DNA from: Brassica napus
Taxonomy: Eukaryota > Streptophyta > Magnoliopsida > Brassicales > Brassicaceae
DNA: 64,000 bases
NCBI RefSeq assembly: GCF_020379485.1
Contig: NC_063436.1
Span: 20,954,423 to 21,018,422, forward strand
Direction of reading: 5' to 3'
In this document: in pieces, positions 1 through 13,300 of the stretch
How the letters are laid out: every line of letters starts with the position of its first letter
How positions within the stretch are numbered: the stretch's first letter is position 1
Position numbers and translations under genes: made by a program
Notes under the pieces: model-generated
Database searches by the model: none
What the model was told of the DNA's origin: nothing
What the model saw: only the letters and a program-made list of their open reading frames with translations

Positions 1-2079
1 CTTCGGCACCAACCATAAAAGATAAACACGTTTTGATAGTAAGAACATTTTCAGTGGTTGCCTTCATTTTCTGTTCAAAATAATAATGTTACCTTAAAAC
101 GATGTAGCCTTTTGTTCAATAAATAAAAGTAATCTACATTAAAAATAAGTTTGGGTTTTATTCAAATGGTTGCCTTCATTTTTTCTAAAAGATAATATTT
201 CAAATATATTATTTTATTAATAATAATTATAAATTTGTAATAATTCTTTATTTTAAAACTTACAAATTTGATCTAATTTTAATTTAAATAAATTTTTATT
301 TATGTACATAAATTTAATTTTAGTAGAATATACAATGATTTATATGAATTAATAATTATATTAATGAAAATATTAATAATTTTGTTAAAATAGAGAATAC
401 ATGCATATATTTAATATTTTAGATAGAAACATTATATTAAAGTTTAAGGATCAGTTTGCGAATAAGAAAATCTAACATTGAAATGAAGTTGTGAGTAATG
501 TTCTTTCAAATTTAGTGTGTGATTATTTATATTTTCATTTTTTTCTCAAAATTGCCCTTATCTTTAATGTGTGTGTGTGTTTTTTTTTAATGATAGACTT
601 TGGTGATGGTCTAATGAGTATACTGCTCATATAGTTGAAGTTGGGTTTTCATTCCATGTGCAAATTCGAAGTTGGAATAAAATATTTTAAAATAGGTGCA
701 CAGAATTTTCTTCTTTGTTTATGAAAATTTTGAGTTTTAATGGCATTTTTAACGCATGACTATCTGTTGAGATGATTTCTTTTTATGGTATTTTCTAATA
801 CTTATGTAGTTTTGTTTTGCTTTTTTTTTTTAACAAGTGAAGCTATTATACTACATCAGAAAAGAACACCTAATGAAACAAATTCAGACGAAGGAATCTA
901 GAAAATTTTGTTTAAGAAATGGCATGCATGAGTGATTTTATTTCCGTCATTGGAGGAGGATGTGCTTTATCCATACTTTTTTTTTAACTACTGCTTTATC
1001 CATTCTAGGATGTAAATATTGTAAGACTCAAGAGCTGAACTCAACGTGTTGGTTGATGAGCACTTTTTCCGGTGATTAGCACGGATAAAAGACTTATACA
1101 AGGAGAAGACGGCCATAATTGAGGGGGTAGTAGTTGAAGTTTCTATGTTGTTACTACTTACAAACTTACAATCGGTAAAACGTGCCAGTGACTTTTAGAA
1201 GAAAATTGGGAAATTGCCATAAATATCATAGTTATAATACTAATTTTTATGTTTACACTAATCACTTTATTTTACTTTTAATGAAGAATAAAATACATTT
1301 ATACCGCTAAGATTAACTAATCTAGACTTAAGGTTTAGAGTTGAGGGGTGGGTGGAGTAAGATTTTTGGAATGTGAAATTTAGTATTTTAATAAATATAT
1401 AAAATCAATACTTAAAAATACATAAAATTTATAAAAATATTTTCAAACATAATTTTTGATTTTCAAAAAGAAATTTTGAAAAAAATCAAAAAAAAATTTA
1501 TAAAAATTTTGAATTTAAAAAAGTATAAACATAAAAAAGATATCTTTTATTTATTTAAATAATTATTTATTACATATAGAGAATAAAAATATAAAAGTCT
1601 TTTGCCACGTAATGAAAAATATATTTTTGAAAATATCTCTTTAGTAGTTGTAGCTCGCGGCAAACTGAGTGTTCACTTTGTTCTTGCTTTTTTTTATGGT
1701 CTGTCATTGCTCGATTGAGAGTCATGTTCTGAGTTTTAGTCTCATTTTTATCATTTAAACGTTTAATTGATGGTTAGGTTCTTTTGTTAGTTTTCAACTA
1801 TGCAATCAGCTACTTGTGTTTGTATTACTTAGAATCAACAAATGCACAAATGTAAAGTTATTGAAATTCAATATAATTTACATCAAATTCTTATTTCACC
1901 ACTAACAAGTACTACACACACAACAATGTGTTATTGAAAAAACAAACACAAAATATATTAACCTATCACTTAGTACTACATAACACAATAAAAACATCAA
2001 ATAATACTTTTAACAAATAAAGACGACCACATAATTACATCATTCAAAAAACAAATACATGATAACAATAAAACAATAT
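1..2079. other. AT-rich intergenic DNA, no gene seen
   Basis: This stretch is strongly AT-rich with long A and T runs. I saw no splice-linked coding segments and no recognisable transposon ends before the Helitron terminus that follows. A weak tRNA-like motif around 603-690 was not convincing. It probably contains the body of the Helitron ending at 2107, but no 5' end could be placed. Confidence 0.5.
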
Positions 2080-2107
2080 TTGGCGCGAAGCGCGAACACA
2101 TCCCTAG
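2080..2107 (+). mobile_element. Helitron 3' terminus
   Basis: A short GC palindrome (gcgcgaagcgcg) sits about ten bases before CTAG at 2104-2107, which is followed by T. That is the Helitron 3' end: a hairpin, then CTRR, with insertion between A and T. The matching 5' end (TC plus an AT-rich start) was not found upstream within the window, so the element is either truncated or begins before base 1. Confidence 0.6.
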
Positions 2108-2504
2108 TACTATTTATAATTTACCAAGAAAATAAAAATCCTAGTATAAAACAAAGAAGACCTAAAGTGAAAATTTATGAAGAATAGTCATGTTTATTAA
2201 AATGTTTATGTCGTTGTCAATCTTGCTTGTATTTTCTTTACTAACATATATGACGTCAGCTCAATGACGTTAGCAACACAATAACAGAAAGAACATATCC
2301 ACATTTGTGGGTGTGATTGAGGCATGATTAACCGGTGGGGCGATTTTTCTTTATCGGCCTACCACTAGAGAGAAGACTTTTGATTTAAGGAAATTCTGAA
2401 TATCTTTTTAGAGTAAATTACTCTTACAACAATTTAGTTAAAATTTTAATGAATTTTTCATTTTTTTATTAAAGATATAAAGTTCAGAATTTACCTATAT
2501 TTAG

Positions 2505-2600
2505 GATCTGATTGGTTGAGACTATATCTTATCCATTAAGATCTAATTGGTTGGACCTATAGTTTATTTATACTTAGGACCTGATTGGTTGGGGCTATAG
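2505..2600 (+). repeat. Three tandem copies of a ~36 bp motif
   Basis: A motif of the form 'TAGGAnCTGATTGGTTG...CTATA' occurs three times, starting near 2505, 2541 and 2577, with a few differences between copies. The core GATTGGTTG resembles the terminal repeats of plant MITEs, so this may be a pile-up of transposon ends. No function is implied. Confidence 0.5.
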
Positions 2601-3197
2601 CTTTTATTTTTCTTTGTAGAATTTTAAAAGAGAAATTTTATTAGTGAATTTTTTTTCTGTTTTAAGAAGTGTTACTTTAGCATTCTTTTTGTTACACAAA
2701 AAGTATCATTTTAAAATTTCAATTTATCTTACATTTATTTTTAGCTGAATATTAATTTAAAATGTGTTGATTAATAAATAAATGTATTTACCTCAAATAA
2801 TATTGGTTAAACAGAGCTAATTAATGAAAACATAAATATATTTTAACCATTTTTAAATATGTGCGAAAAGTGTTTAAATAATATTTTTTATGAAATTGAG
2901 AAAATATTAGTTTGATGTTACAGAACTCACAGATGTGTTAAAATTATCTAGAGGATCGTTTTTTAAGCCATGGAAAAAAGAAACAGGTATTACAGTCAAA
3001 AGAAAGAAAAGAAAAAAACTAGGTTGTGGCTGCCTACATCAACTAGAGCAACTACCACTACCGGTACCTCTTAGTTTAGAACTTTTCTTACGAATAGTTT
3101 ACTATTAAAACACATTTTGTCTCTATGAGTTAAGTTTTTTGTAGTTTTGAATGTTTTATCATTATATTGTGTTTGTTCAAAAAAAAAAATCATTATA

Positions 3198-3850
3198 TCT
3201 TCTCTATTAAAAAAGAAGTACCATTTTTATCTACCATAAAAAAGTCATACTAGATTTATTTAGGTTAATTTCATTAATTACATTTATTTAATTATTTATA
3301 TTAATCTATTCAATATATAAAGATATTAATAATAAATCAATTTTAACTGTAAATTTAAAATTTATTTTTAATTATAACAAAATGTTGAGAAAAAATCTAA
3401 CAAAATCTTTATAAAAATTTAAAATATTTTATTTAAATTAATACCATTGATTAATTTCGTAATTAATAATATATACTATTATACATTAATTTAAATAAAA
3501 TTTTATTATGAAACAAAATAAAATAAAAGTGTATGCCATTTTTCAAATTTTATAATTATATTCTATATCTTCTTTATTAAAAGAAATACCATCAAAAATC
3601 ATACTAGGTCTATTTCATCAATTACATCTATTTGACTATTTAAGTTAATCTATTTAATATATAACATTTCTAAAAAATCTTATAAATTATATAGATATTA
3701 ATAAATAAATTTTAACTGTAAATTTAAATTTTATTTTTATTTATAACAAAATATGTTAAAAAACCTAACAAAATCTTAATAAAAATTTTAAACATTTTTA
3801 AATTAATGCAGCGATTGATTCATAATTAATAATTTCATGCATCTTAATAA
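3198..3850 (+). repeat. Tandem duplication, ~370 bp unit, at Helitron 5' end
   Basis: The block from 3198 to about 3490 is repeated from 3568 to about 3850. Shared runs include TTTTAACTGTAAATTTAAA and ATAACAAAAT at matching spacing. Each copy begins with the same Helitron-like start, so two related Helitron ends are stacked 370 bp apart. Confidence 0.65.
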
Positions 3851-3869
3851 AATTTTAAAACACACACAA

Positions 3870-4870
3870 TCCGATACAAAAACCGGCGGATGAAAGAGCA
3901 ATCCCCAGACACAAAAGCCCACTTGAAGACGGCAACTAGAATCCACTCCGGGATAACTTACGGCAACAAACAAACATGCCAACTTAAAACATAACGATTT
4001 ATCAAGTTAAATAAGCAAATTAAATCCAAATAGTGACCAATGATCGGGAATTTTCGCTGCTGCCTATAGCCCGCCACGCGACAATATCCACCTCCTACAC
4101 CCAGTGCACCACGACTTATCGCTGCTGCTTACGCCCGCCAACGATAACGTCCACATAACCAAAATCTCGCGACTTCATAACCCGACAGGAGGGAACTCTA
4201 CTCGGTCCACACACCCTTCGGATACGGATGCGACGCATTCATCGCCCACTTACTCCTAGATAGAAGCCCACACAAACTCTCAACCAACACGAAGCTTTAA
4301 CCGATCGACCACTCCGGATAGAATCACAGAATAATAAACGAACAGAAAACGACCATTGAGGCACCACCATAGGAAACAAATCTGCTACTTCAACTTTCAC
4401 AAGAGATTAAAACAGAACTACAAACTACTTGGTTTAAGACAACCAAGGCCAAGCTTAACACACGAAACCAAGGTGGCTTGAACCACCACGTTTCCAAAGC
4501 CGCTAACGACCCACCCAGAACCAGACTCATGAACTAATGAGATCCCAGATCTAAAACAGAACCACTGTCTGAACCGCCAACACCAACCACAGCTGTAAAA
4601 TTAAACCATTAGAAGCACGGCTACGGCGAAATCAACAACAGATCCAGAAGATCTGGAGAAGAACTCATTAAAAGCTCGAGTCACAAAGGAGACCAACCCT
4701 AAACTCACTAAAATTGAAAACGAAAAACGACCAAACATAAAGAAAGAGAAAATATAGAACATCTGACCGGCGGTGGTGCTAACGGAGCCACCACGCGCCG
4801 GTCACCGGAGCAGAGAAGGCAAAGAGCTTAAGGAGGAAGATGAAACGCAGGGAGAGAAGATAACACTCCG
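3870..4870 (-). mobile_element. Retroelement-like segment of unknown family
   Basis: About 1 kb of clearly higher GC content than its surroundings, with no long open frame. Read on the minus strand it resembles the non-coding leader style of Brassicaceae non-LTR retroelements, with T-rich runs broken by phrases such as GATCTGTTGTTGATTTCG. A similar style is seen at 36590-36970. I could not identify a family, poly(A) tail or target duplication. Confidence 0.3.
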
Positions 4871-4877
4871 ACTCTTA

Positions 4878-5786
4878 GAGCATCTCCAATGTATTACCCC
4901 ATTTTTTACTCCAAAATGGTGCAACACCAAAATGGAGTAAGGTTTTACTCCAATGTATTACTCCATTTTTTAATCCAAAAATAATATTTCTTAAATGATT
5001 TCATTTTTATTTTATTAATAATTACAAATAAAATCTTATACTTATAAAAATTTACCAATTAACTCCAACTATTTTATGTTTACGATAAATAATTAAAATA
5101 TAAATTATTTGAATTAAATATTTATTATTAAAAAGTACAAGAAATCATTAAAAAGACAACATATATGTGGGTTCAACAATGAGCATTAGAATATTTTTCT
5201 CACGAATGATCAACTAATGCATTTCGTAATGAAAAATGATCTTCTTTATCTTTGATATTCCTAAATCGAGCAAGAAAATTTTGAAATCGGATATTTTCAT
5301 CTTCTGCAATTTCGATATCCGTAGGTGGAGCTTCTCTTCCAAGTTCAATTAGTGCATCAAGTTCACGCTCAACAAGCTCTTTCTCAGACTTCTCCGTTTA
5401 AGCAATATTTCACCGACCTTAGCGGATCCGAAACGGATTTTCCAGATTATTAAATTACTTATTTTATGTTATTTTTATTTTAATTATTTATGTTTCTGTT
5501 GTTTTATGCATTTATTTAAAATTATTAAATAATCTGTTGTGGAATATACTATTTTCATGTTATTGTATCATTTTAAATATTATTTAAGTAAAAAATAGAA
5601 GCATTAAAGATTCAAAGGACCATTTTATAAATAAAAAAAGTTTAACTCCAAAATGAAGTAATGAGTAAGATTACTCCATAAATGGAGTAATGACTTATTT
5701 TAGAGTTGAAAATAGAGTGAGGTTAGAAAAGATTTTACTCCATAATGATGTTCGGAGTTGAAAATGAAGTAGGGTTGGAAATGTCC
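4878..5786 (-). mobile_element. PIF/Harbinger derivative with transposase remnant
   Basis: The ends are GAGCATCTCCAA at 4878 and its imperfect inverse TTGGAAATGTCC ending at 5786. Both sides carry TTA (4875-4877 and 5787-5789), the 3 bp target duplication of PIF/Harbinger elements. Around 5200-5400 the minus strand reads through a short coding-like stretch with motifs such as ELDALIELGREAP and FRNIKDKEDHF. This resembles the C-terminal end of Harbinger transposases, which run to an H-QLR-like motif. The element is 909 bp and cannot encode a full transposase, so it is a deleted, non-autonomous copy. Confidence 0.7.
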
Positions 5787-6394
5787 TTAGCCGACGGAAT
5801 TTCGTTTAAGACGAACAAAATTCATGTGCTTTTCGTAATGATTCTCTCTCTTTTTCCATAATGTGTCCAAAACTTTTGAGCCTAATTAAAAAATGTCACA
5901 TCATATAAATTAGATGATCTTTTCTCCTATCTCTGATGTGAGATTTTTTACTATTTACCTATTTGAAAATACATTTAGAGCCCAAAAAGACAGTTCTATA
6001 CAATTATACGGTAAAAAATTAATATACTAATAATGTTGAGATTATAATAATTTATTAATTTAAAAGAAAATTTCGTTTTAGATATTTCTATTTTAGAATT
6101 TATATTTTTATAAAATAGAAAATAGTTAATTTTACCATATATACATTAATTAAATTTTAAATTTTAAATTACAAATTATTTTTATTATATTATTTGGTGT
6201 ATATAAAATGTGTTTCACAGAATTTAAGTGTAATTTTAAATATAATTTACTAAATATTATCAAAATATATTGAGTGCTAAGCAAAATAGAAATGAACTCT
6301 ATCATAAATATAAAATAAACAATACAAAATTTGTACAACATAAAGCATATATATAAAGGGTTAAAAAAGTATATATATATATATATAGAAACCA

Positions 6395-6560
6395 AGTCGT
6401 CTTGGCCTAATAGTAAAAGGGTTCTAGTTGGAGTTTTCGTTTTGGGTTCGAGTAGGCACTGGCCACCTAACTGCGCCCTTAATTATATAATTTCATGCAT
6501 CTGGATGAAAGGTTTCGTGGGATTAATTTTTGAATCTAAAAAATCTTTGGGATCTCCACG
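6395..6560 (+). mobile_element. tRNA-derived SINE-like sequence
   Basis: A pol III box A-like motif (TGGCCTAATAG, about 6405) is followed some 40 bases later by a box B-like motif (GGTTCGAGT, about 6450), as in tRNA-derived plant SINEs. No poly(A) tail or clear target duplication was found, so it is old or truncated. It lies just inside the 3' end of the Helitron ending at 6854. Confidence 0.45.
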
Positions 6561-6854
6561 TTAAAAACAAAATATACATAATTATTCATTTATAATTTTA
6601 ATGAAACTATATATGTATATATAATTTTTTATAAGAAAAGTATTTTATTTTATCAATTAGTGTCATATTTTGAACTATACTAACTTGAGATCAATTTTTT
6701 AAATTAATTTATAGTGTATTAATTTATCAGTGTACTAATTTATCTATTACAATCTAAATAAAGCTAAAAGCAACGTTCTTCAACAAAGCTAGAACAGAAT
6801 CATATATATATAAGTTAAACTAACACCCGCACGGGTGTGCGGGTCAAAATCTAG

Positions 6855-7318
6855 TTTTATTTACCTTTTGTGTCTTTAATAAACGTTAACACTAACTTTT
6901 CATGATAATATGCGATCTGTTTAAATCACACACAAAAAAGCACGTAAATTCAGTTCAAAAAAAAAAGCACGTAAATTGCAACTTGCAATTGCAAACATTT
7001 TTGCTACTAATTTTTAACTATCTGATAAATGAGGGTATGCCCCACCCTAAAAGATTAAAGAACCTAAAAACTAAAGATCAAATCTGAAAAATCATGAAAT
7101 GCTTTCTCACAGATTTTTGTTCTAAATATATTTTCTTCAGATAGCAAAACAAAGCAACATGCTGTGATTGATAATAGGAGAGAAACACAGATGTATGTGA
7201 TCACTAATCAAAACTTGTTTATCTGCTACTGCTAGCAACATGGAAGAAGAGCTATCTTCTGTACATAGCCTATCATCTCAACACAAATATTTCAGAATGC
7301 AAGCGTTTCAATCTCTTT
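6855..7318. other. Intergenic, includes ITPK 3' region
   Basis: The stretch between the Helitron end and the ITPK stop codon is AT-rich. The part nearest 7318 should hold the ITPK 3' untranslated region and poly(A) signals on the minus strand. Nothing else could be supported. Confidence 0.4.
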
Positions 7319-10300
7319 TCACTTTTCTATTCCACTTTTCACACAAAGTCCCTTCTTCTCATGCTTCGCTTGCGCCAGTCCCAGGAAGAAATCAATGAAC
7401 ACCTGCTCGTAATCTGGCATCTTTCCATACCCTGCAATTGAATAACATTGAAATCATCTGATTGAGCCACAGAGGGAGAGTTTCACAAAAAAAAAGGTAA
7501 AAGAACTTGCCAGGAAAATAGTTGATGTCAATGACATAAAACACATCTTGGCTCCCATGTTCTCTGATCATGTCAATGTTGAACAACCTGAGTCCCTACA
7601 CACCATAAACAAAAAAAAAACAGATATTACAATGGATATACAGTTGTACCAGACTCTTCTAAAGCATACCAATCGGCTTCGTAATTCTCTCACAAGCCCT
7701 TTGAGTAATGGCTTTGGAGGTAGCTCTGCAACACGAGGGTCCAAGTCTGTTTTGTCAACTGAAGCTGCAGCAGATGATACCCTTGGGAATTGAAACACAC
7801 CAGCAACTTTCTCTTTTTCAACATTGCTTACATTCGGCAGAGAAAAACGTCGGACCACCCTTATCACATCACCAACAACAAAGACCTTGAAGAGAACTCC
7901 ACCTTGAGCCATTAAAAAAAGTGCGTGTCAAGATAGCATTCCAATAAATCACAATGACATATAGTATTAAGGTGTAACTTAATACCATGATTGACAAATT
8001 CTTGAAGAACCAAAGGGGGTTCAAGTTCTGCAAGCGAGAGACAGTCGTAGGCTAAGAACAACTGATGTGACTTTGCAGTTCCATCGACCAAAAGTGGCTT
8101 TGCAACTGGAAGACAAGTAAATACAAAACTGAGTTTTTTCAATCAGCTGTCCAAATAGTTAGTTATAAGTTTAGCTGATACCTAATGGAAACTTGAGACC
8201 GGCTTTTGCAACTTCATTACCACTAGATGTTGTATCTTGTAACACAACCATTTGTTTCGGAACACATATCATGCCTACAGAGAAACCACAACATCATCTC
8301 AGTATCCTACTCTAAAGATTGCAACCGTAAACATAGTAGTTAGTTACCATCGCATTCTGCAAGATTCAAATCAGCAAGACCCTGGAGCATAGATTGTCGA
8401 TTGTATATACGCTGGATTGCACCTGGTGGATCAAGCACGGTCACGTCTGGATGCGTTTTCTGGTAATCCTACAAAACAGAGACAGAAACATAAGATACTG
8501 TTGTAGAAACAGAAGATCTGATAGTACTATTCTCGAACCTGAATAACATCATGCCACTCATTTCCCAGTAACTGCAAGCAAACAATCCATTAGATTCCAA
8601 AGGGAAAAAAAAAAAAACTTAACATTCCAGCAGCTAAGGATAGATGCAAAGAACCAGAAACCTTATGCAGAACGACATCAAAGGGGCCTTGTTCAGAGAG
8701 AGGCTTGTCCTGGTCAATTGAAACAAAGGATATGCCTTTCTTCCTATAAACATGAAACAAAGAGCTCATTTTCAGTTTAAAATAACTATTACCAGATATG
8801 ATAAAAAGTAAATGAGACAAAAAGAATTAAAAATCACAAGTCAAAGCCATGAAGACATTTTGACCTCCAAGTGGAAAAACTAATCCAAATGATAAATATA
8901 AAGGGAATATCTATACTATACTAAAAGGAGGACATAAGCTCCATTGAGCCTATCCACCTCAGCAAATTAAATCAGCCACTTAGAATATGAGTTTGTGCCA
9001 TGTCAACTCTCAATAACTATAATCACAAGCCATATTATCTCATCAGTTCACGTTCTTAGTTTCTTCAGCTTCCTCCTCCCAACGTAAGCATTTATCGCAC
9101 ACACAAAACTGGTTCGGTTTCTTCTCATATTTTGTATTTATAGGAGTCATAGTTCTGTCTAACCCTAATCCCATGAGAAGCCTTCCTCTACCCCGAGACA
9201 GCCAAGCCTACTCAACCTGAAAGAACAAAATCATTGTAGTAGCCATTATCTCTCCGGTCCTAATCATATCCTTGATATAGGTCTGAAATTCTTGACACAT
9301 CTTTTTAATGTCTGCGTCCATATACCTTATGATATTTTCTGGCCATGTTTTACAGATACGTTTGTACGGAAGCAATTGGAAACTTCAGGGCAATACCTCG
9401 AACCCGGTCAGAATCTTTGTATTTGATGGCTTACTGATTCTCAGAATCTTTACAATATTCTCTATATGTTTAATGTTTGTATGTAAGGTTACCTAAAAGC
9501 TTCAATCTCTTTATCCATCTTCTAATATCTAGATTTAAAATATGATTTTTGGTTTGTTTCTATAGTAACAAGTGTATGGTCCAAGGTAGTTTCCATAGCA
9601 GAAGGGTTGTATGCTAGATTCTCTGCTGCAGCAGTTTTTGTAGGTCCTTACAAGGCTGGTTCTTTTTTCTTTGTTGACACCTGCAATAAGAATCTTGACA
9701 CGTTCGGTGACAATCACTACTACGCACAGGTTTGTGTCGATCTTTCAGTTGGTTTTAGTAGATTTGTTTTTGTGCAATGTTGCTAATATTGTTTTCTTAT
9801 GTCTAACAGAAGGTGGATACGATGCACAGTTTGATCAAAGTCCATGGAGATTGTTGTTAAGGAAACAAATGAAGCTAAAATGCTAAGAGCAGAGAATAGT
9901 TGTGGCCAGAACCAGCCTTGATCAAGGTGTTAACGCGGAATTCTCAAGACTAAATTGGAATCAAGTAGAATTTGTTTTGTAGATATGAAATCACTCAGTT
10001 GTTGTATTTGATTATATTATAGGTAAGAGTAATATCCCTTTGAGAATTGGCTAGATTGATCAAGGAAAAACGTTTTTCAAGCCAGGGTTAGGAAAAACAT
10101 CCCTTTAGGTTGCACAATATAAATGTAGTATCAATGATGGAAAGGTGCTACATGATGTTTTTCTTTCAAAAAGACGCACCTCTATTCGTACGGCAGCAAC
10201 ACGCTTTAGTTGCAGGAAAGTGTTGGTTATTATTCTCTTTTTTATTTCCTTAAGGTTTTTTTGCTAACGATTTGGTAATAAGTTTACTTTGTTCCTTATG

Positions 10301-13300
10301 TTGAACAAATGAAGGAAAAGTTGCTGCAGAAGATTCAAAAACAGAGCAAAAACCATAAAGGCCAAGTACATGGATGATCTTTTTGGGGTGTGTACAGTAC
10401 ATAAGTAGTATGTAGTTGGAGACACGATTTGGTTTAAAATATGACGTTGAATGTTGTGGTTGAGTTGAAGAAGTTAACTTTTGTGTTACAAACTTTCTCT
10501 TTAGTTAGAATCTGCTATAATTTTTGGTTACAATTTGCAAGAAAAAGTTATGCCTTGTGGGAGTTGTGGTTTACATTCTCCTAAATTGTAACAGATCTTC
10601 AGACAGAATAAGTCGTTTGTTTCATCTGAGATTTGACTTTTTGTTAGAAATTATATTGGTTCTTCGACAACAATCAAGGCCTTGGATTCTCAAGCTTATC
10701 TCTCTTTTAGTGTCTCATTGTTTGCAAAAAAAAAAAACAAAGGCAAATATGTTTGTGATCTTCTAAAAACATAGTCTTTCTTTTTTTTTAAAACAAAATC
10801 TTTACATTGTGAATGTGAGTTCCTTAGCCTGTGGAAAATTTTGAATTTCAGGTGGAAGGTGAGGATGCTCAAATTATAAAGAGAACAAAAAATGTGATTT
10901 TAGGAGCTCCTATATGGGGGATGTGCTCTGTTACTCTTTTCTCCTTATTTCCTTTTTTTCCTTAGTATTTGAGCTCAAAGAAGATCTTTTAGTACTAAAC
11001 CATTACCTCATATCTTAAACTACTCATCTTGCTTTCAGTATGCAACATGGTAAACAGTTTTCTTTAATCACAATAAAATATAAAAATCTTCAATGCATGT
11101 AATCTAAAAAATATTTGGGGATATACTTGCAGGCGCTGCACACTCATAGAATCTGGAACTGCACATTTATATGATGAGCTAGAGATATAGGTAGTTGAAA
11201 AAAACGAAGGAAGCAATGAAACAGCAACAACTGTGCTTCATCAACAATTTTAAAGCTGTGAAAAAGCGATAAAAGCATCACAATCACAGATTCTTCACCT
11301 AAGCGGACTTAACAATAATATATTGTAAAGTTACAGCAAAAAACAATAATATATTGTATACTGGATATACAAAAATATTAATTCTGTGTTAATCTAAAAT
11401 TAATATAAAAATATGAAAACACCAGGTGTAAAGATTAATGTATTTATATATTTTGAATAAAAGTAAGAGATAAAAAAACAAAATAAGACGAAGACAATTA
11501 ATAGTATATATTTATTTTAACAAAGGAAATAATAAAACAATGAAATTTAGTAAAATAAAATATGGTTAAACTAAAAAATTAAGATACACAAAAACATATA
11601 AAATTGAAACTTTTTATTCAAATTTAAATAACTAATAATAAATTTATAATTTTTGAATCATACATTTTCAAATTGAAACTTCTTATAATTTTTTTCAAAT
11701 TTTCTTTTTTGGTCAAAATTTCTTTTTTCGATTTTGTTTTCAAATTATAAATTTTTTTGAAACTATTTTCATTTTTTAAAATATTAAGTATTTATTTATA
11801 TATTTATTAAAATCATATACCCATTTTCCAAAACACTATCCATCAAATCTAAACCCTAATTTTAGATTAATTAACCATATTATTAGAAGTGTTTATTTAT
11901 CTTTTTAAAAGTGATAGAAATATGGTTAAGATAAACATAAAAAGTTGTATTTAGAATGTGGCAGTTTAGGAAAAATTTCCTAAAATTTTGATATAACTAA
12001 GTAGAAAAACACTAATCAAATAATAAAAAATGATCTATTATACTTTAAATAAATTATTATTCATACTAATAAAAATCTAAAATGGAAAATTAAAACATGA
12101 CAAAACAACAAAAATGACACATAAAAACAAAAAGAAGAAGATAAAAACATCTTTCAAAGAGAGACCTTCAACATAAGCCAAAATATTTAACAAAAAGTAA
12201 CCAATCAAAATATTCCAATCAGCCATCTTACTTAAATATATCCAGTAATACTAATAAATAAATAAAAATATAATTACATATATCAACATAATCATATTCT
12301 CATACGAGACATTTCCTCGAGGCTAATCAATCTCATATGTAGTGTCTCTAAGGTTTTATTTCGGTGGAATGAACTCATCTCCCATATTCTCCTCTTTCTT
12401 CTTACATACTTTATAAATGATTCCTTCCATCTCACCTGCTCTATATCTACAACAAAGTCAAGCGGTGTTAAATTTTTGGTTAAACTCTTGATTGATTTTT
12501 TGAAAAAAAAATTTGAATTGATTGACTTTATGAACTTTGTATGATGATAAATTAGTAAGAACGGTGATAAAGATCGAACTCATGCATCACAGCATCAGCA
12601 ATACACAAATCTTGAAATAATCTACACATAATTTTCTTATTATTGTTTATCTGTCATTGGCGTCCCTAACGCTTAAACATGAGCGAAGGCAACATCTTTC
12701 ATATCTAGAAACCTGCAATATCTACAGTTGAAAGGTTTTTTTTCTTTACCATTTATCATAACAATAATAATATCCAACAAAAATTCACAATATTATATAT
12801 ATATATAAGTGACATAATAGAGAAAACTCAATTATTAATTTACGAGACACCTCAAACAAGAAGATTTGGGTTGCATAAAATTGTTGAAAAAGTTTAATAT
12901 AAACACAATAAAGAACAAAGTAAAATTCACCAATTCAAAAAAATCACTATAAATTATGTTGAGTTATTATTTTTTTTTGTTTTTTTCTATTAAACCTTTT
13001 ATGATTTCGAGAGAAAAGAAATGTAAAAAAAAAATCAAATATAAAAACAAAATATCTAAAAATATTTTAGTGCACTAATCCGCGCGTAGCGCGGAAAAAA
13101 GATCTAGTTCCCATAGAAACAAGAGATTCCTTCCCACAAGCATAACTAAATCAATCCAAATACAAAAAACAGTTGCATACTCAGTACAATGGACCAAAGT
13201 GACCGAACAATAACAATCTGTGAAAGAAGTAAAGTAAAGATTGTTACAACGTTGTCGGAACATATAGAAAAGAAGAAAAGGGGGTATTTACTATTTACCT

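Larger units (their letters stand above)
3198..6854 (+). mobile_element. Probable Helitron, nested/composite
   Basis: Two Helitron-like 5' starts (A|TCTTCTnTATTAAAA followed by a GAAGTACC- or GAAATACC-like stretch) lie at 3198 and 3568. A clear 3' terminus lies at 6826-6854: stem CCCGCAC / GTGCGGG, eight bases, then CTAG followed by T. If either start pairs with this end, the element is 3.3-3.7 kb and contains a retroelement-like segment, a Harbinger derivative and a SINE-like unit. The 3' end is solid; pairing with either start is inferred. Confidence 0.5.

Noticed and set aside
2505..2600. CRISPR-like array of ~36 bp repeats
   Set aside because: Only three imperfect, adjacent copies without unique spacers, in a plant nuclear sequence; it fits transposon ends.
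7568..8820. Several separate minus-strand frames treated as small genes
   Set aside because: They are individual ITPK exons with intron read-through; the spliced model joins them in frame.
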